Assembly: GCA_947170465.1 (NCBI GenBank)
Contig: CAMVTS010000007.1
Location: 1 to 61,229 of the forward strand
DNA: 61,229 bases
Source: an uncultured Clostridia bacterium
Lineage (GTDB): Bacteria > Bacillota > Clostridia > Oscillospirales > Acutalibacteraceae
Reading direction: 5' to 3'
Shown: piece after piece, positions 36,985 to 47,186 of the stretch
Numbering within the stretch: the stretch's first letter is position 1
How the letters are laid out: every line of letters starts with the position of its first letter
The notes under the pieces: generated by a model
Seen by the model: the letters and a program-made list of their open reading frames with translations, nothing else
The model's database searches: none
What the model was told of the DNA's origin: nothing
Program-made: the position numbers and the translations under genes

Positions 36985-37026
36985 GCTTGCATGTTTTTCT
37001 CACACGTTGCTGAACGCGCAAGGCTT

Positions 37027-37052
37027 CAAAAGGCGGAGAAAGTGCCCACCGG
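37027..37052. repeat. Copy 1 of intergenic repeat CAAAAGGCGGAGAAAGYGCCCACCGG
   Basis: Near-identical to 58489-58514. Confidence 0.5.
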
Positions 37053-37195
37053 TACCGCTTTATTTAAATTACACAAATATTGCGCTGAAATTTTGGCAGG
37101 CGGCAAAAAACTATATTTCTAATAAAGAAAAATAGCTGTTTTCAAATCCTCTATAATAATATTGGATATGTATCAAATCATAAGGAGGAGAATGT

Positions 37196-39451
37196 ATGGC
37201 AAAGTTCAAGAAAATTCTTGCCCTGATACTTGCCGTTTGCGTTATCTGCACCGCAGGCGTTATCGCGGTCAATGCCGCCGAAACCGACGCCGAGGCTGCA
37301 GACGTCGGCGCGGGTGGTATCACCATTCACTATTATTGCGAGTCAGGCACTCCCACCATTTACTACTGGAACAGCCTGCCGACCAATCTGGTGACGAGTT
37401 ATCCCGGCAAGACGATGACTGCGGAAGGCAACGGCTTCTACAAGTACACCTTCAGCAACGTGACGAAGATTAACTTCCTGTTTGTCGTCAACGGCAAGCA
37501 GTCCGACGAATACACCCAGAACACCGGCGAATGGTGGCTCAAGAACAACCGCTGGACAAGCAAAGACCCCAGCTCCGGCGTAGTATGGGACAGAGTTGAC
37601 CTGCGTGAGGATTCCATCTATTTTGTCATCACCACCCGTTTTTATGACGGCGACAAGGGCAACAACGTCCACTGCTGGGATGACAAGACCGCCGGCAACC
37701 CCGATTCCGACCCGGCATGGCGCGGCGATTTCAAGGGCTTGATTCAGAAGCTCGACTATATCAAGGCGCTCGGCTTCTCCGCTATCTGGATTACGCCGGT
37801 TGTCGAGAATGCCTCCGGCTACGACTACCACGGTTATCACGCGCTCGATTTCTCCAAGGTTGACCCCCGTTACGAGAGCAAGGGCGCTTCCTATCAGGAT
37901 TTGATTGACGCGGCGCATGAAAAGGGCATGAAGATTGTCCAGGACGTTGTATGGAACCATACCGGCAACTGGGGCGAGAGCTTCCTGTGCCCAATCTTCC
38001 GCAAGAACTACAGCAAGGATCTGGCTTCCGCTGACTGTATGGAGATTATCCCCGGCAGTGAGATGGCGACCGGTTATCCGAACTACGCTTCTCTCAAGCC
38101 CGGCGACCAGTTCCAGGCGCGTCTGGACGTGATGCAGGCGACTAAGAACCCGAAGTACAACTCCAAGGGCTACTACCACGACCCGGAGAACGCCGGTTGG
38201 GGACAGGCGACCGAGCAGACCGGCTCCATCGAGGGCGACTGCCGTGACGTCAACACCGAGAACCAGCCCGTAGCGGACTACATCAACAAGGCTTATACCC
38301 AGTATGTCGATATGGGCGTTGACGCGTTCCGTCTCGACACGGAAAAGCATATCAACCGCTGGACGCTCAACAGCGCCTACTTCCCGACCTACAGTAAGTA
38401 TAAGAACTTCTATATCTTCGGCGAGGTTTGCGCAAGATGGAGTGAGTTCATCAACGAGGGCGGCGCTTCCGACTCCTGCTTCTTCTACACCTGGAAGGAG
38501 ACCGACAGCAAGTGGATGAACAACTGGAGCAAGACCCCGTTCACCGATTCTTCTCACAACGGTACGAACATTAAGCTCTCCATGGAGCACTACGGTCAGT
38601 ATCAGCAGAAGAGCGTGCCCAACACCAGCAAGAACGCCATGCTTGAGGGTGTGAAGTATCATACTCCCGACTACAGCAAGGCGAACGGCACCGGCGTTAT
38701 CGACTTTACCATGCACTGGAACTTCGAGAACGCGAACAAGGCGTTCAACACCGCGCTCGGTGAAGACCACGCCTTTAACGATTCCACTTGGAACGTTACC
38801 TACGTAGATTCCCACGACTATTCTCCCGACTTCTGCCAGAAGGTTCGCTATATCGGCGGTACTCAGGCATGGGCGGAGAATATGGACTTGATGTTCACCT
38901 TCCGCGGTATTCCCTGTCTGTACTACGGCTCTGAGGTCGAGTTCCAGAAGGGTGCCGAAATTGACGTCGGTCCCAACGCGCCTCTGTCCAAGACGGGCCG
39001 TGCGTACTTCGGTGACAACATCGAGGGCAACGTCACCGCGACCGACTTCGGCAAGTACACCGCCAGCGGCAACGCGCAGACCACGCTGAACAAGCCCCTT
39101 GCTCAGCACGTGAGAAAGCTCAACATGATTCGCCGTGCGATTCCGGCTCTCCAGAAGGGTCAGTACACCACCTCCAACGTGAGCGGCGGCAACATGGCGT
39201 TCACCAGACGTTACACCGCGAACGGCGTAGACAGCCTGGCGTGCGTAGCGATTTCCGGCGGCGCAACCTTCAAGAACCTGCCTGACGGCAAGTACATCGA
39301 CGCGGTTACCGGCGACGTCAAGAATGTTTCCGGCGGCACCCTGACCGTTTCCAGCGTCGGCAGCGCCAACATGAGAGTATATGTCTGCTGCGCAAGCGGC
39401 TTCAAGGGCATCTCCGGCAAAATCGGCGATACCGGCACCTATCTCAAATAA
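37196..39451 (+). CDS. Secreted GH13 alpha-amylase with N-terminal CBM26-like starch-binding module
   Basis: Signal peptide; ITIHYYCESGTPTIYYWNSLPTNLVTSYPGKTMTAEGNGFYKYTF; GH13 motifs DVVWNHT, GVDAFRLDTEKHI, FGEV, VDSHD. Confidence 0.93.
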   Translation: MAKFKKILALILAVCVICTAGVIAVNAAETDAEAADVGAGGITIHYYCESGTPTIYYWNSLPTNLVTSYPGKTMTAEGNGFYKYTFSNVTKINFLFVVNGKQSDEYTQNTGEWWLKNNRWTSKDPSSGVVWDRVDLREDSIYFVITTRFYDGDKGNNVHCWDDKTAGNPDSDPAWRGDFKGLIQKLDYIKALGFSAIWITPVVENASGYDYHGYHALDFSKVDPRYESKGASYQDLIDAAHEKGMKIVQDVVWNHTGNWGESFLCPIFRKNYSKDLASADCMEIIPGSEMATGYPNYASLKPGDQFQARLDVMQATKNPKYNSKGYYHDPENAGWGQATEQTGSIEGDCRDVNTENQPVADYINKAYTQYVDMGVDAFRLDTEKHINRWTLNSAYFPTYSKYKNFYIFGEVCARWSEFINEGGASDSCFFYTWKETDSKWMNNWSKTPFTDSSHNGTNIKLSMEHYGQYQQKSVPNTSKNAMLEGVKYHTPDYSKANGTGVIDFTMHWNFENANKAFNTALGEDHAFNDSTWNVTYVDSHDYSPDFCQKVRYIGGTQAWAENMDLMFTFRGIPCLYYGSEVEFQKGAEIDVGPNAPLSKTGRAYFGDNIEGNVTATDFGKYTASGNAQTTLNKPLAQHVRKLNMIRRAIPALQKGQYTTSNVSGGNMAFTRRYTANGVDSLACVAISGGATFKNLPDGKYIDAVTGDVKNVSGGTLTVSSVGSANMRVYVCCASGFKGISGKIGDTGTYLK

Positions 39452-39466
39452 TTATCCGACATAGCA

Positions 39467-39495
39467 AAAGGCAGCCTGTACGGGCTGCCTTTGTT
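39467..39495 (+). terminator. Rho-independent terminator
   Basis: AAAGGCAGCC…GGCTGCCTTT. Confidence 0.65.
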
Positions 39496-39507
39496 TATGG
39501 TTAATTT

Positions 39508-39533
39508 AAGCCTTCCCCCCCGGGGGAAGGCTT
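39508..39533. repeat. Perfect palindrome AAGCCTTCCCCCCCGGGGGAAGGCTT
   Basis: 12-bp arms with a 2-nt centre. Confidence 0.6.
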
Positions 39534-39613
39534 TCGCTTTGTTAAACGTTGTCCTGTAAAACATGTCTGAATTTGTAATCATGGAATACAATACAATTAT
39601 CTTTCCCCAAAAC

Positions 39614-39643
39614 AAAAACCGCTGTGCAAAGACAGCGGTTTTT
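39614..39643. terminator. Bidirectional terminator-like hairpin
   Basis: AAAAACCGCTGT-GCAAAG-ACAGCGGTTTTT. Confidence 0.65.
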
Positions 39644-39695
39644 GTGGTTATGCAGCGAAAAGGGTGGAGTACGCTGCGAGGGGATTGTTGATTGG

Positions 39696-42600
39696 TTATG
39701 CGCCGAGGTGGTCGATTAATTCGGCAATATAATTCTGAATCGCGGTAGCGTCGGTGACGTCGATTTTGCCGTCGCCGTTGGCGTCGGCAACAGCCAGCTG
39801 TGCCGGTGACAGCTCCGCCATTTCCGCGAGGTACTGCTGTAACAGAGTGGCGTCGGTAACGTCTACCTTGCCGTCGCTGTTGACGTCGCCGATAATGCCG
39901 GCATTGACGGTCTCGGTGGTCGGCTCGGCGGTCACGCCGCTGTAGCTCTGTGCGCCGTCGGTGACGGTGAAGGTGATTTCCGGCTTGACGGCCTTGCCGG
40001 TAATGGTGAAGGTGTCGGCAAACTCGTCGCCCTCAGCGAGATAAACCGGGGTAATCACCGCGTCGTCAAGCCCGTCAATGGTGACGGTTTCCACGTTGAC
40101 GGTTTCGGGCTTCATGAATTTGCTGAATTTCAGGATATAACCGCCGTTTTCCTCGTCAGCGGTAATGGTCGCCGCCGCGTGGGTGGTGGTATCGACTAAG
40201 CTGAAATCGAGGTTGAGCTTCTCCGGCGGAATGTCGAACGCCTCGGAGGTCTGAGGCTCGTAGCCGTCCTTGGAGATGGTGACGCGGAAGGTGCCTTCGT
40301 CGGTCATCCAGGCGTAAGCGCCCTCGCTGTCGGTCAGCTGGGGATTCTCCTGCTCGTAGTCAGCGGCGTTCCAGGGCTCCCATTCGCTCGTTTCCTCGTT
40401 GAGCTTTTCGATAGTCGCAGTCGCACCCTCTACGCGGTTGCCTCTGACCGCTTCATAGACAATGCCGGACGGGTCAATGGCGTTGCGCTGTTTGCTGTCC
40501 TTTGAGGGATCCTTGTTGTACATATCCGTGTCGCCGGGCAGAATAGGCAGTCCGTCAGGTCCCAGACGGACGCCGCCGTGCGTCATGCGGAAGAAGTTGT
40601 CGTCCGTATTGCCCCATTGCCACAGGCATTGGAGACCGCCGACAACAGTGTCCTTGAACGCGTCAGCCCATTCGCCCTTGATAATGTTGATGAATACGTC
40701 CTTGGCGGTGTTTTTGGCGGTTTCGCGGTAGTCGCCGAGGTCGCCGTGCGGCTTGCCGTCCTTATCGTAATAGAAAATCTTTTCTACGTGGGAGGTATCG
40801 TTGATGTCGCCGGGTGCGCCCACCGTCTCAGTACGCTTGGCGGGTCCGTAGAGACTGGACTTGTAGGTGTCCTTGCGTTCGCCGTAGAACCAGAACAGGT
40901 TCAGCGCGCCGGGAACGTAGGTCTGACCGGAAGTCAGCTCGTGGTTGGCAATGTCAAAATAGCCCTCGCCAATCCACTTGTCGGTTTCCGCGTCGTAGAA
41001 CAGCGGCATAAACTTCCAGTCGTCTCCCTTGTGGCTCATCAGCACCATGGAATGGATATTCTCGTCGTTTTCAAGCTCAAACTCGAAGCGCAGCATTTCA
41101 GCGGGATTGATTTTCACGACGGGGCTGGTGCCCTTGGTGAACATGCCGGTGATGTCGTAGGTGTTTGCCTGACCACCGTGGGAAAGGTTGGTCTGATGCG
41201 GCGCGATAAATCTCGTGATGTTCACGGTCTCGGTTGCCTTGACAATCCTGACCGCGCCGGGCGTGTAGGTGAAGCGGACAGCGTCGCTTCTTGCGCCGTT
41301 ACATTCGGCGTAAACCTCAAACACGTCGCCGTTGACGGCGGTCTTGTCCGACGGAACAATGCTCAGGCTGTCGGAGATGTACTTGCCTGTGTACTTGTTC
41401 GGGGTGACGGTGTGGGTGACGGAAGCGTTGTCCTTGACTCTGGTGATATGAATGTTGACGTCCTTGCCGGAAGCGGCGCTGTAGCCGGAGACAATGACGG
41501 TCGGTTCGGTCACAGAGGAATTCGCGAAAAGCGAGAGCTTCGCGGTGGTGAACTGTACTTCGCCCAGTGGCTTTCTGAAATAGGTGCCGCTGTGATTGAA
41601 TTCCAGCTCGGCGGTCACGTTTTTCAGAACATCGTTGGCGCTGTTGACGTATGCGGAGAAGCGCAGCTCGCCCTTTGTTTTGGCACCGCTGAGGTCAAAG
41701 CTCTTGTAGTCGCCGGTGTACGCGGCGTTGTCAAATTCAAAGCCCTCGGCGGCAAAGGAGTTGGTGATAAGATCGATATTATCGGGTGTGTTGAGGTAAA
41801 GCCGCCTCATTTGGATATCCTCGTCGTTCCAGTCGTCGCGGATGTCGTACTTGACGGTGAAGTGAACCAGCGTGTGGTCGGTGCCGATATTGCCGGTGGA
41901 TTCAATGCCGGTGTTTTCGGGATTGAATACATAGAAGCGGCGGTCGGTGAACTTGGGGCAGTCCTTGAAGGTGGAGTTGTTGAACGTCGCTTCCTGAACA
42001 GCGGTGTTCAGGGTGGTGAGCTCGTAGCAGCGCTCAAACGCATAGTCGCCAATGCTTTCGAGCTCGTCGGAGCAATCAACCTGTGTGAGCTTATGGCAGT
42101 CCTTGAACGCTGCGTTGGAGATATAGTGCAGCGACTGCGGCAGCTTGATATAGCTGATGTTGGAATTAATAAAGACGTTGCTCTCCATATCGACGACGGT
42201 TTCGGGAATGACGACGTTCTGCAGCATATCGCAGCCGTAGAAGCAAGACGACGGCAGCTTTCTTACGCCGGCGCCGATCTGGACGGCGCAGAGGTTGTCG
42301 CACTCCTCAAACAGGCTGCTGCCGAGGGTTTTGACGTTGTCGGGAATGATGAGGACTTCCAGGTTGGAGCCTCTGAAACAGTAGTTGCCCAGCTTCACGA
42401 CGGTTGCGGGAATTGTGAGGTAGGTCAGGCTCTTATCGTCGGTGAACAGGTTTTCCGTCAGCGTGGCGATGCCTTCGGCGAAGGTCACGCTGCTGATGTT
42501 GGAAAACGCAAACGGTGATTCGGTGGTTGACAGGGTTTTGGGAATGTAAATGGTTGTCAGCGCGCTGTTTTCAAACACGTGGTAGCCGAGCGTCTGTATG

Positions 42601-43988
42601 CCTTCATGGAGTGTAAAGTCTGTCAGGGAAGTGGTATTCAGGAATGCGCACCTCTCAATGGTCTTGACGCTCTTCGGAATGTCAACGTGGTTCAGTGCGG
42701 TGCAGCCGCTGAAGGCGTGTGCTTTGATTGTTCTGAGTGAAGAGGGAAGAGTGATGTTTGCCAGCTTCTGACAGCCGCTGCACAGTGAGTCGCTGATTTC
42801 GGTGACGCTATCGGGAATGATGACGTTTTCCACTGCGGAATTTTTCAGCATGCCTTCAACCAGCGTGGTGGTGCCTTCGGCAAAACGAACGGTTTTCAGG
42901 CTCGCGCACTGATGGAACGTATTGTTGCCCTTGCTGACGGAAGCCGGAATGGTCACCTCGGTGACTGCCGTTCTCTCGAAGGAATAAGAACCGACGTCGG
43001 TGAGATTCTGGCTGAATGTGACCTTGGCAAGCTTGGAGCAATCCTTGAAGGCGGCGTTGCCGATGGCGGTGACGTTGTCCGGAATGGTGATTTCAGTGAG
43101 GTTGGTGCAGCCCTCAAACGCACCGGCAGGAATATAGGTGACGCCCTTGCCGATGGTGACGCTCTTCAGCTTCGGACACTGGTACAGCACATAGTCACCC
43201 AATTCGGTCACGCTGTCGGGAATGACGATGGACTCCAGCGCTTTCATGCTTGCCAGGGAGTCCTTGCCAAGTGTGGTGACGGTGCCGGGAATGGTCAGCG
43301 TGCGCAGGGAGCTGTTGTTCTCAAACATGTCGTTGGGAATCGCGGTGGTACCTTCACCAAAGGTGACAGCGTCGAGCAGCTCCATATCCGCGAAGCACTG
43401 GTCGGCGTAGGTAACGGTGGACGGAACGCAGATTTCCGAAACGACCGTACCGGCTAAGAAACGGTTGCCCAGCTTTTCGGTGCCCTCGTGCAGGGTGACG
43501 TTGCCGAGAATCGGGCACTGGTTGAAGGCGCCGTCCCCAATGCTCTTGACGGTTGCCGGAATGTCAACCGACTGCAGCGCCGCGCACTTCTCAAACGCGC
43601 GGAAGCCGATGGTGGTGACGGTGGACGAGAAGTTGATTGTTTCCAGCAAGCCGCAGTTGGCAAAGGCGTATTCTCCGATGGTCTGAATACCCTCGGAGAA
43701 GGTGACGGTCACGATTTCGGTGTTGCCGTTGAAGGCTCCGCTGCCGATGGCGGAAACGGTCTTTCCGCCGAGCGTTGCCGGAATCGTCAGCGTTGCCGCT
43801 GTGCCGTTGTATTTGGTAAGCTGCGCGGTATCGTCGCCGAGCACTTCATAGGTGAAGTCGCCGTCGGTCAGGGCTTCGGCGGCGTATGCCGTGGTACCAA
43901 ACACGTTTCCGACCATGACCATGCTGAGCAGCAAGGTCACGGCAAGTGTGACTGACAAGATTCTTGTCAGCGATTTGTGTTGTTTCAT
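39696..43988 (-). CDS. Large secreted BspA-like LRR protein with C-terminal type I dockerin
   Basis: Start at ATG 43988 (MKQHKSLTRIL…, RBS AAGGAGG). Many LRR_5 repeats; dockerin IGDVNSDGKVDVTDATLLQQYLAEM…VADANGDGKIDVTDATAIQNYIAEL. Confidence 0.92.
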   Translation of the reverse strand: MKQHKSLTRILSVTLAVTLLLSMVMVGNVFGTTAYAAEALTDGDFTYEVLGDDTAQLTKYNGTAATLTIPATLGGKTVSAIGSGAFNGNTEIVTVTFSEGIQTIGEYAFANCGLLETINFSSTVTTIGFRAFEKCAALQSVDIPATVKSIGDGAFNQCPILGNVTLHEGTEKLGNRFLAGTVVSEICVPSTVTYADQCFADMELLDAVTFGEGTTAIPNDMFENNSSLRTLTIPGTVTTLGKDSLASMKALESIVIPDSVTELGDYVLYQCPKLKSVTIGKGVTYIPAGAFEGCTNLTEITIPDNVTAIGNAAFKDCSKLAKVTFSQNLTDVGSYSFERTAVTEVTIPASVSKGNNTFHQCASLKTVRFAEGTTTLVEGMLKNSAVENVIIPDSVTEISDSLCSGCQKLANITLPSSLRTIKAHAFSGCTALNHVDIPKSVKTIERCAFLNTTSLTDFTLHEGIQTLGYHVFENSALTTIYIPKTLSTTESPFAFSNISSVTFAEGIATLTENLFTDDKSLTYLTIPATVVKLGNYCFRGSNLEVLIIPDNVKTLGSSLFEECDNLCAVQIGAGVRKLPSSCFYGCDMLQNVVIPETVVDMESNVFINSNISYIKLPQSLHYISNAAFKDCHKLTQVDCSDELESIGDYAFERCYELTTLNTAVQEATFNNSTFKDCPKFTDRRFYVFNPENTGIESTGNIGTDHTLVHFTVKYDIRDDWNDEDIQMRRLYLNTPDNIDLITNSFAAEGFEFDNAAYTGDYKSFDLSGAKTKGELRFSAYVNSANDVLKNVTAELEFNHSGTYFRKPLGEVQFTTAKLSLFANSSVTEPTVIVSGYSAASGKDVNIHITRVKDNASVTHTVTPNKYTGKYISDSLSIVPSDKTAVNGDVFEVYAECNGARSDAVRFTYTPGAVRIVKATETVNITRFIAPHQTNLSHGGQANTYDITGMFTKGTSPVVKINPAEMLRFEFELENDENIHSMVLMSHKGDDWKFMPLFYDAETDKWIGEGYFDIANHELTSGQTYVPGALNLFWFYGERKDTYKSSLYGPAKRTETVGAPGDINDTSHVEKIFYYDKDGKPHGDLGDYRETAKNTAKDVFINIIKGEWADAFKDTVVGGLQCLWQWGNTDDNFFRMTHGGVRLGPDGLPILPGDTDMYNKDPSKDSKQRNAIDPSGIVYEAVRGNRVEGATATIEKLNEETSEWEPWNAADYEQENPQLTDSEGAYAWMTDEGTFRVTISKDGYEPQTSEAFDIPPEKLNLDFSLVDTTTHAAATITADEENGGYILKFSKFMKPETVNVETVTIDGLDDAVITPVYLAEGDEFADTFTITGKAVKPEITFTVTDGAQSYSGVTAEPTTETVNAGIIGDVNSDGKVDVTDATLLQQYLAEMAELSPAQLAVADANGDGKIDVTDATAIQNYIAELIDHLGA

Positions 43989-44147
43989 GTTGTATCCTCC
44001 TTGAAGCATTATTTATGAAAATCGCAGTCATTCTGCGACTTTCTTGTTTTAATATACCATATTCTAACACTTAAGTCCATAACTGTCATAAAAATGTCCG
44101 TGACTCTTGTGAACATGGGCATCATCCTGAATCCGTGAAACTGATAG

Positions 44148-44223
44148 GTAGGGGACGGCTTCCCAGACGTCCCGTAACGCCTAATGTTTTGTTCAGCGGG
44201 ACGTGTAGGAACCCGTCCCCTAC
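44148..44223. repeat. 76-bp palindromic element with 27-bp imperfect arms
   Basis: GTAGGGGACGGCTTCCCAGACGTCCCG vs the reverse complement of CGGGACGTGTAGGAACCCGTCCCCTAC. Confidence 0.65.
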
Positions 44224-44321
44224 GGAAAGGTATCATGAAGATTTTCCGAACGCACACATTCGCTTGAAAGAATGTTGCTTTTTGGTATGGATTATTGTAT
44301 AATAATATGGATTAAAAGGAG

Positions 44322-45065
44322 ATGGTTGACTTGATAGAAGTACAGCGCTTTACCAAGAAATTCGGCGACAAAACCGTCGTCAGGGATATCTCGTTTATCG
44401 CAAGAGACGGCGCGATTACCGGCTTTATCGGACACAACGGCGCCGGAAAATCCACTACCATCAAGGCGATTACCGGCGTGATTCAGCCGACAGAGGGCAC
44501 GATTCTGATTAACGGCGTGGATATCGTCAGGGATTCGATGAACGCCAAGCGGCAGTTTGGCTATGTGTCGGACAGCCCCGACCATTTTCTGCGGCTGAAC
44601 GGTCTGGAATATCTCCACTTCATGGCGGATATCTATGACGCGCCGGCAGACGGCAGGGCGGAATTTATCGAAAGCTACGCCAAGCGCTTTGGCATTTACG
44701 ACGCGCTCGGCAGCTCCATTCTGTCCTACTCCCACGGCATGCGCCAGAAAATCATGATTATGGGTGCGCTGATCCACAATCCGTCCGTGTGGATTCTGGA
44801 CGAGCCGATGACCGGACTCGATCCGCAGTCGGCGTTTGAGCTCAAGCAGATGATGCGCGAGCACGTTGAAAAGGGCAACTCGGTCTTTTTCTCCACCCAT
44901 GTGCTCGAGGTCGCCGAAAAGCTCTGCGACGAAATCTGCATTATCAAGGCAGGCGAGCTGCTCTACAGCGGTACCATGGACAATTTGAAGGCGACGCACA
45001 AGTCGCAGGCGTCCCTGGAAAATATTTTCCTGGAATTAACGGAAACAAACAAATCGGAGGGTTAA
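44322..45065 (+). CDS. ABC transporter ATP-binding protein
   Basis: Walker A GHNGAGKST; LSYSHGMRQK signature; VWILDEPMTGLDP. Confidence 0.93.
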   Translation: MVDLIEVQRFTKKFGDKTVVRDISFIARDGAITGFIGHNGAGKSTTIKAITGVIQPTEGTILINGVDIVRDSMNAKRQFGYVSDSPDHFLRLNGLEYLHFMADIYDAPADGRAEFIESYAKRFGIYDALGSSILSYSHGMRQKIMIMGALIHNPSVWILDEPMTGLDPQSAFELKQMMREHVEKGNSVFFSTHVLEVAEKLCDEICIIKAGELLYSGTMDNLKATHKSQASLENIFLELTETNKSEG

Positions 45066-45069
45066 AAGT

Positions 45070-45411
45070 ATGAATCAGATGTGGCCTTTTTTACTTGCGG
45101 CGCTGGCAGTATACAGTATCTTCCTCGGCGTGAGAATCCTGCTCACCGGCAGACTGACAGAAAAAGAAGAAGCAAAGCTGAAGGACTTTTCCAACAAGGG
45201 CGCGAGAACCTACAAGCTCGTTTACGCCGTCGTCAGTATTGTCGGCGGACTGCTGATTTTGGCTGTTGCGGTCATCAGATTTTTGGAAAATATGAAGAGT
45301 ATCGGCGACACGTTCGTGCTCAGACTGGTCTTTATCGGCGTGGCGCTGGCGATAGGACTGTCGATGCTGTTCGTCCGCAACGCCTGTAAGAAGATGAAAG
45401 ATGATGAATAA
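45070..45411 (+). CDS. Small membrane protein in the ABC transporter operon
   Basis: Three hydrophobic segments; tight spacing with neighbours. Confidence 0.65.
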   Translation: MNQMWPFLLAALAVYSIFLGVRILLTGRLTEKEEAKLKDFSNKGARTYKLVYAVVSIVGGLLILAVAVIRFLENMKSIGDTFVLRLVFIGVALAIGLSMLFVRNACKKMKDDE

Positions 45412-47101
45412 GAAAACAACAACGGGGAGCTTCTCCAAGGTGTGGAAGCTCATCACCGTTTTACAGAAGTGCAACGGCAAGGGCGTGATTGGCGGCAAGG
45501 ACGCGCTGATTTCGCCGGCGGCGGCAAAAATTCTCGCGGTCACCGGACTGGTGCTGCTGACCGGCGCCATCGGTCTGGTGGCGTTCTTTACGGAGCCGTT
45601 TATCGCGCAGGCGGTTGAGGTGATGGATATCGCCAAATCGCTGATGCTGATGATGCTGTTGGTGAGCTTTATGCTCTCCGTCAAAAACGTCGTCACGGTG
45701 CTCTATACCGCGGACGACCTCGCCGCGCTGCTGCCCATGCCGTTTTCGGCAAACCAGATTGTCGCCGCCAAGCTCGCGGTCACCCTGCGGTTTCCGCTGG
45801 GTCTGAGCATGGTTGTGCTCAACTCCGTCTGTCTCGGTCTCGGACTGCGTGCCGGAAAGGGCGCGGCGTTTATCGCCGGCACTCTGCTTTCCAGCGTGAT
45901 GATTCCCGTGACCGGTCTGGCGATTGCCGCCTTGCTGGTTGTGGTGGCTTTTCGCGTGTTCGGCTTTATCCGCAACCGCGACATCACAGCGGCGCTCGGC
46001 GGCCTCTTTACGCTGGCAATCACGGTTGCCTATATCATTATCAGCAACCGTCTGAGGAACAACGGTTCCTCTCAGGCAGCCGCCGCGATGACGGCGTTTG
46101 CTTCCGTTTCGGACAGCTTCCCGAATATTTCGTTCATGACGCGCTTTATGGCTGAGGGCAGCGTCCTTTGGCTACTGCTGAGTCTGGCGGTCTCGCTGGC
46201 GGCGATGGCGCTCGCCATGCTGGCGGTCAGGCTGTTCTATCTCTCCACCGCGCTTGCAATGCAGAGCACCGGCACCGGCAAAAAGACAGTTTCCAAGGGT
46301 GCTCTCTCCGGAAAAAAGCAAGCCGACACCGGCAAAGCGCTGTTTTCCTGTGAGGCGAAGCTGACGCGACGGAATCCTGCCTACCTGATTTACGGCTTTG
46401 CCATGACCTTTATCTGGCCGCTGATGATTGTCCTGCCGTTTGTGTTCGGCAATAGTTCCTTTGACGGGATTCTCCGTTTGCCCATCAGCACAGGCGCGTC
46501 GCTGCTCTGCGCCGTTTCGCTCGGTCTGGCGGCTTCCTGCTTTGCCTGCGGCTTCAATAACCTCGCCGTGACCGCGTTTACACGCGAGGGCAGCAATTTC
46601 TCCGCGCTCAAAGCCATGCCGCTGGATTTCAAGGCGTATTACAACAGCAAGCGCAACCTTTCTCTGTTGGTATGCTCGCTCGGCAGCGTGCTCTATATCA
46701 TCATTCTCGGCGTTGTCTGCCTGATGACGGGCTTTATCACCATTCAGAGCAGCTGGACGGTTCTCTGCGGCGCCGTCATTGCCTTTCTGAGCAACATTAT
46801 TATTATCAATTGTATGCTCCTCAAAAACGCCAAAAAGCCCCGGTTTGACTGGGACAGCGAAACCGAGTTTTCCAGAAGGCTGACATGGCTGAACGTCGTG
46901 GCAATCGTCATCGGCACGGTCGCGTTTATCGCGTTTTTCATCGCCCTGTTCGTACCGGCTGCGCTCGGCGAGAATGGCATGATTCTGCCGCTTGCCGCCG
47001 GTATCTTCGTCCTGCTCGCGGCAGCTCTCGCCGCGACTGCCTTCGCCGTCAGCCGCGCGTTTGTCAGAATAGCGGAAAAATCCCTGATGGCAGTGGAATA
47101 A
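45401..47101 (+). CDS. ABC transporter permease-like membrane protein
   Basis: Large multi-TM protein overlapping the upstream gene, in the operon with the ATPase. Confidence 0.75.
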   Translation: MMNKKTTTGSFSKVWKLITVLQKCNGKGVIGGKDALISPAAAKILAVTGLVLLTGAIGLVAFFTEPFIAQAVEVMDIAKSLMLMMLLVSFMLSVKNVVTVLYTADDLAALLPMPFSANQIVAAKLAVTLRFPLGLSMVVLNSVCLGLGLRAGKGAAFIAGTLLSSVMIPVTGLAIAALLVVVAFRVFGFIRNRDITAALGGLFTLAITVAYIIISNRLRNNGSSQAAAAMTAFASVSDSFPNISFMTRFMAEGSVLWLLLSLAVSLAAMALAMLAVRLFYLSTALAMQSTGTGKKTVSKGALSGKKQADTGKALFSCEAKLTRRNPAYLIYGFAMTFIWPLMIVLPFVFGNSSFDGILRLPISTGASLLCAVSLGLAASCFACGFNNLAVTAFTREGSNFSALKAMPLDFKAYYNSKRNLSLLVCSLGSVLYIIILGVVCLMTGFITIQSSWTVLCGAVIAFLSNIIIINCMLLKNAKKPRFDWDSETEFSRRLTWLNVVAIVIGTVAFIAFFIALFVPAALGENGMILPLAAGIFVLLAAALAATAFAVSRAFVRIAEKSLMAVE

Positions 47102-47121
47102 TTTTTTTCCGGAGTACCTTT

Positions 47122-47155
47122 TGTCATGATGTTGTCATACTCGGTGTGCTATACT
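47122..47155 (+). promoter_or_regulatory. Pho-box-like promoter A
   Basis: TGTCAT (47122-47127) N5 TGTCAT (47133-47138) N11 TATACT (47150-47155), with extended -10 TGc. Confidence 0.65.
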
Positions 47156-47186
47156 ATAGCCATCAAAGAGAAAAGGAGCCTTCAAA

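Noticed and set aside
37343-39109. 588-aa ORF antisense to the alpha-amylase
   Set aside because: Codon-composition artefact opposite a clear GH13 gene.
40578-42518. 646-aa ORF antisense to the BspA-like/dockerin gene
   Set aside because: Mirror ORF of a high-GC3 coding sequence; the minus-strand protein has signal peptide, LRRs and dockerin, while the plus frame shows no recognisable domain or RBS.
44084-44100. TGTCAT-N5-TGTCCG resembling a fourth Pho box
   Set aside because: No TATAAT-like -10 at the required 11-nt spacing and the nearest plus-strand gene is >200 nt away; probably chance.
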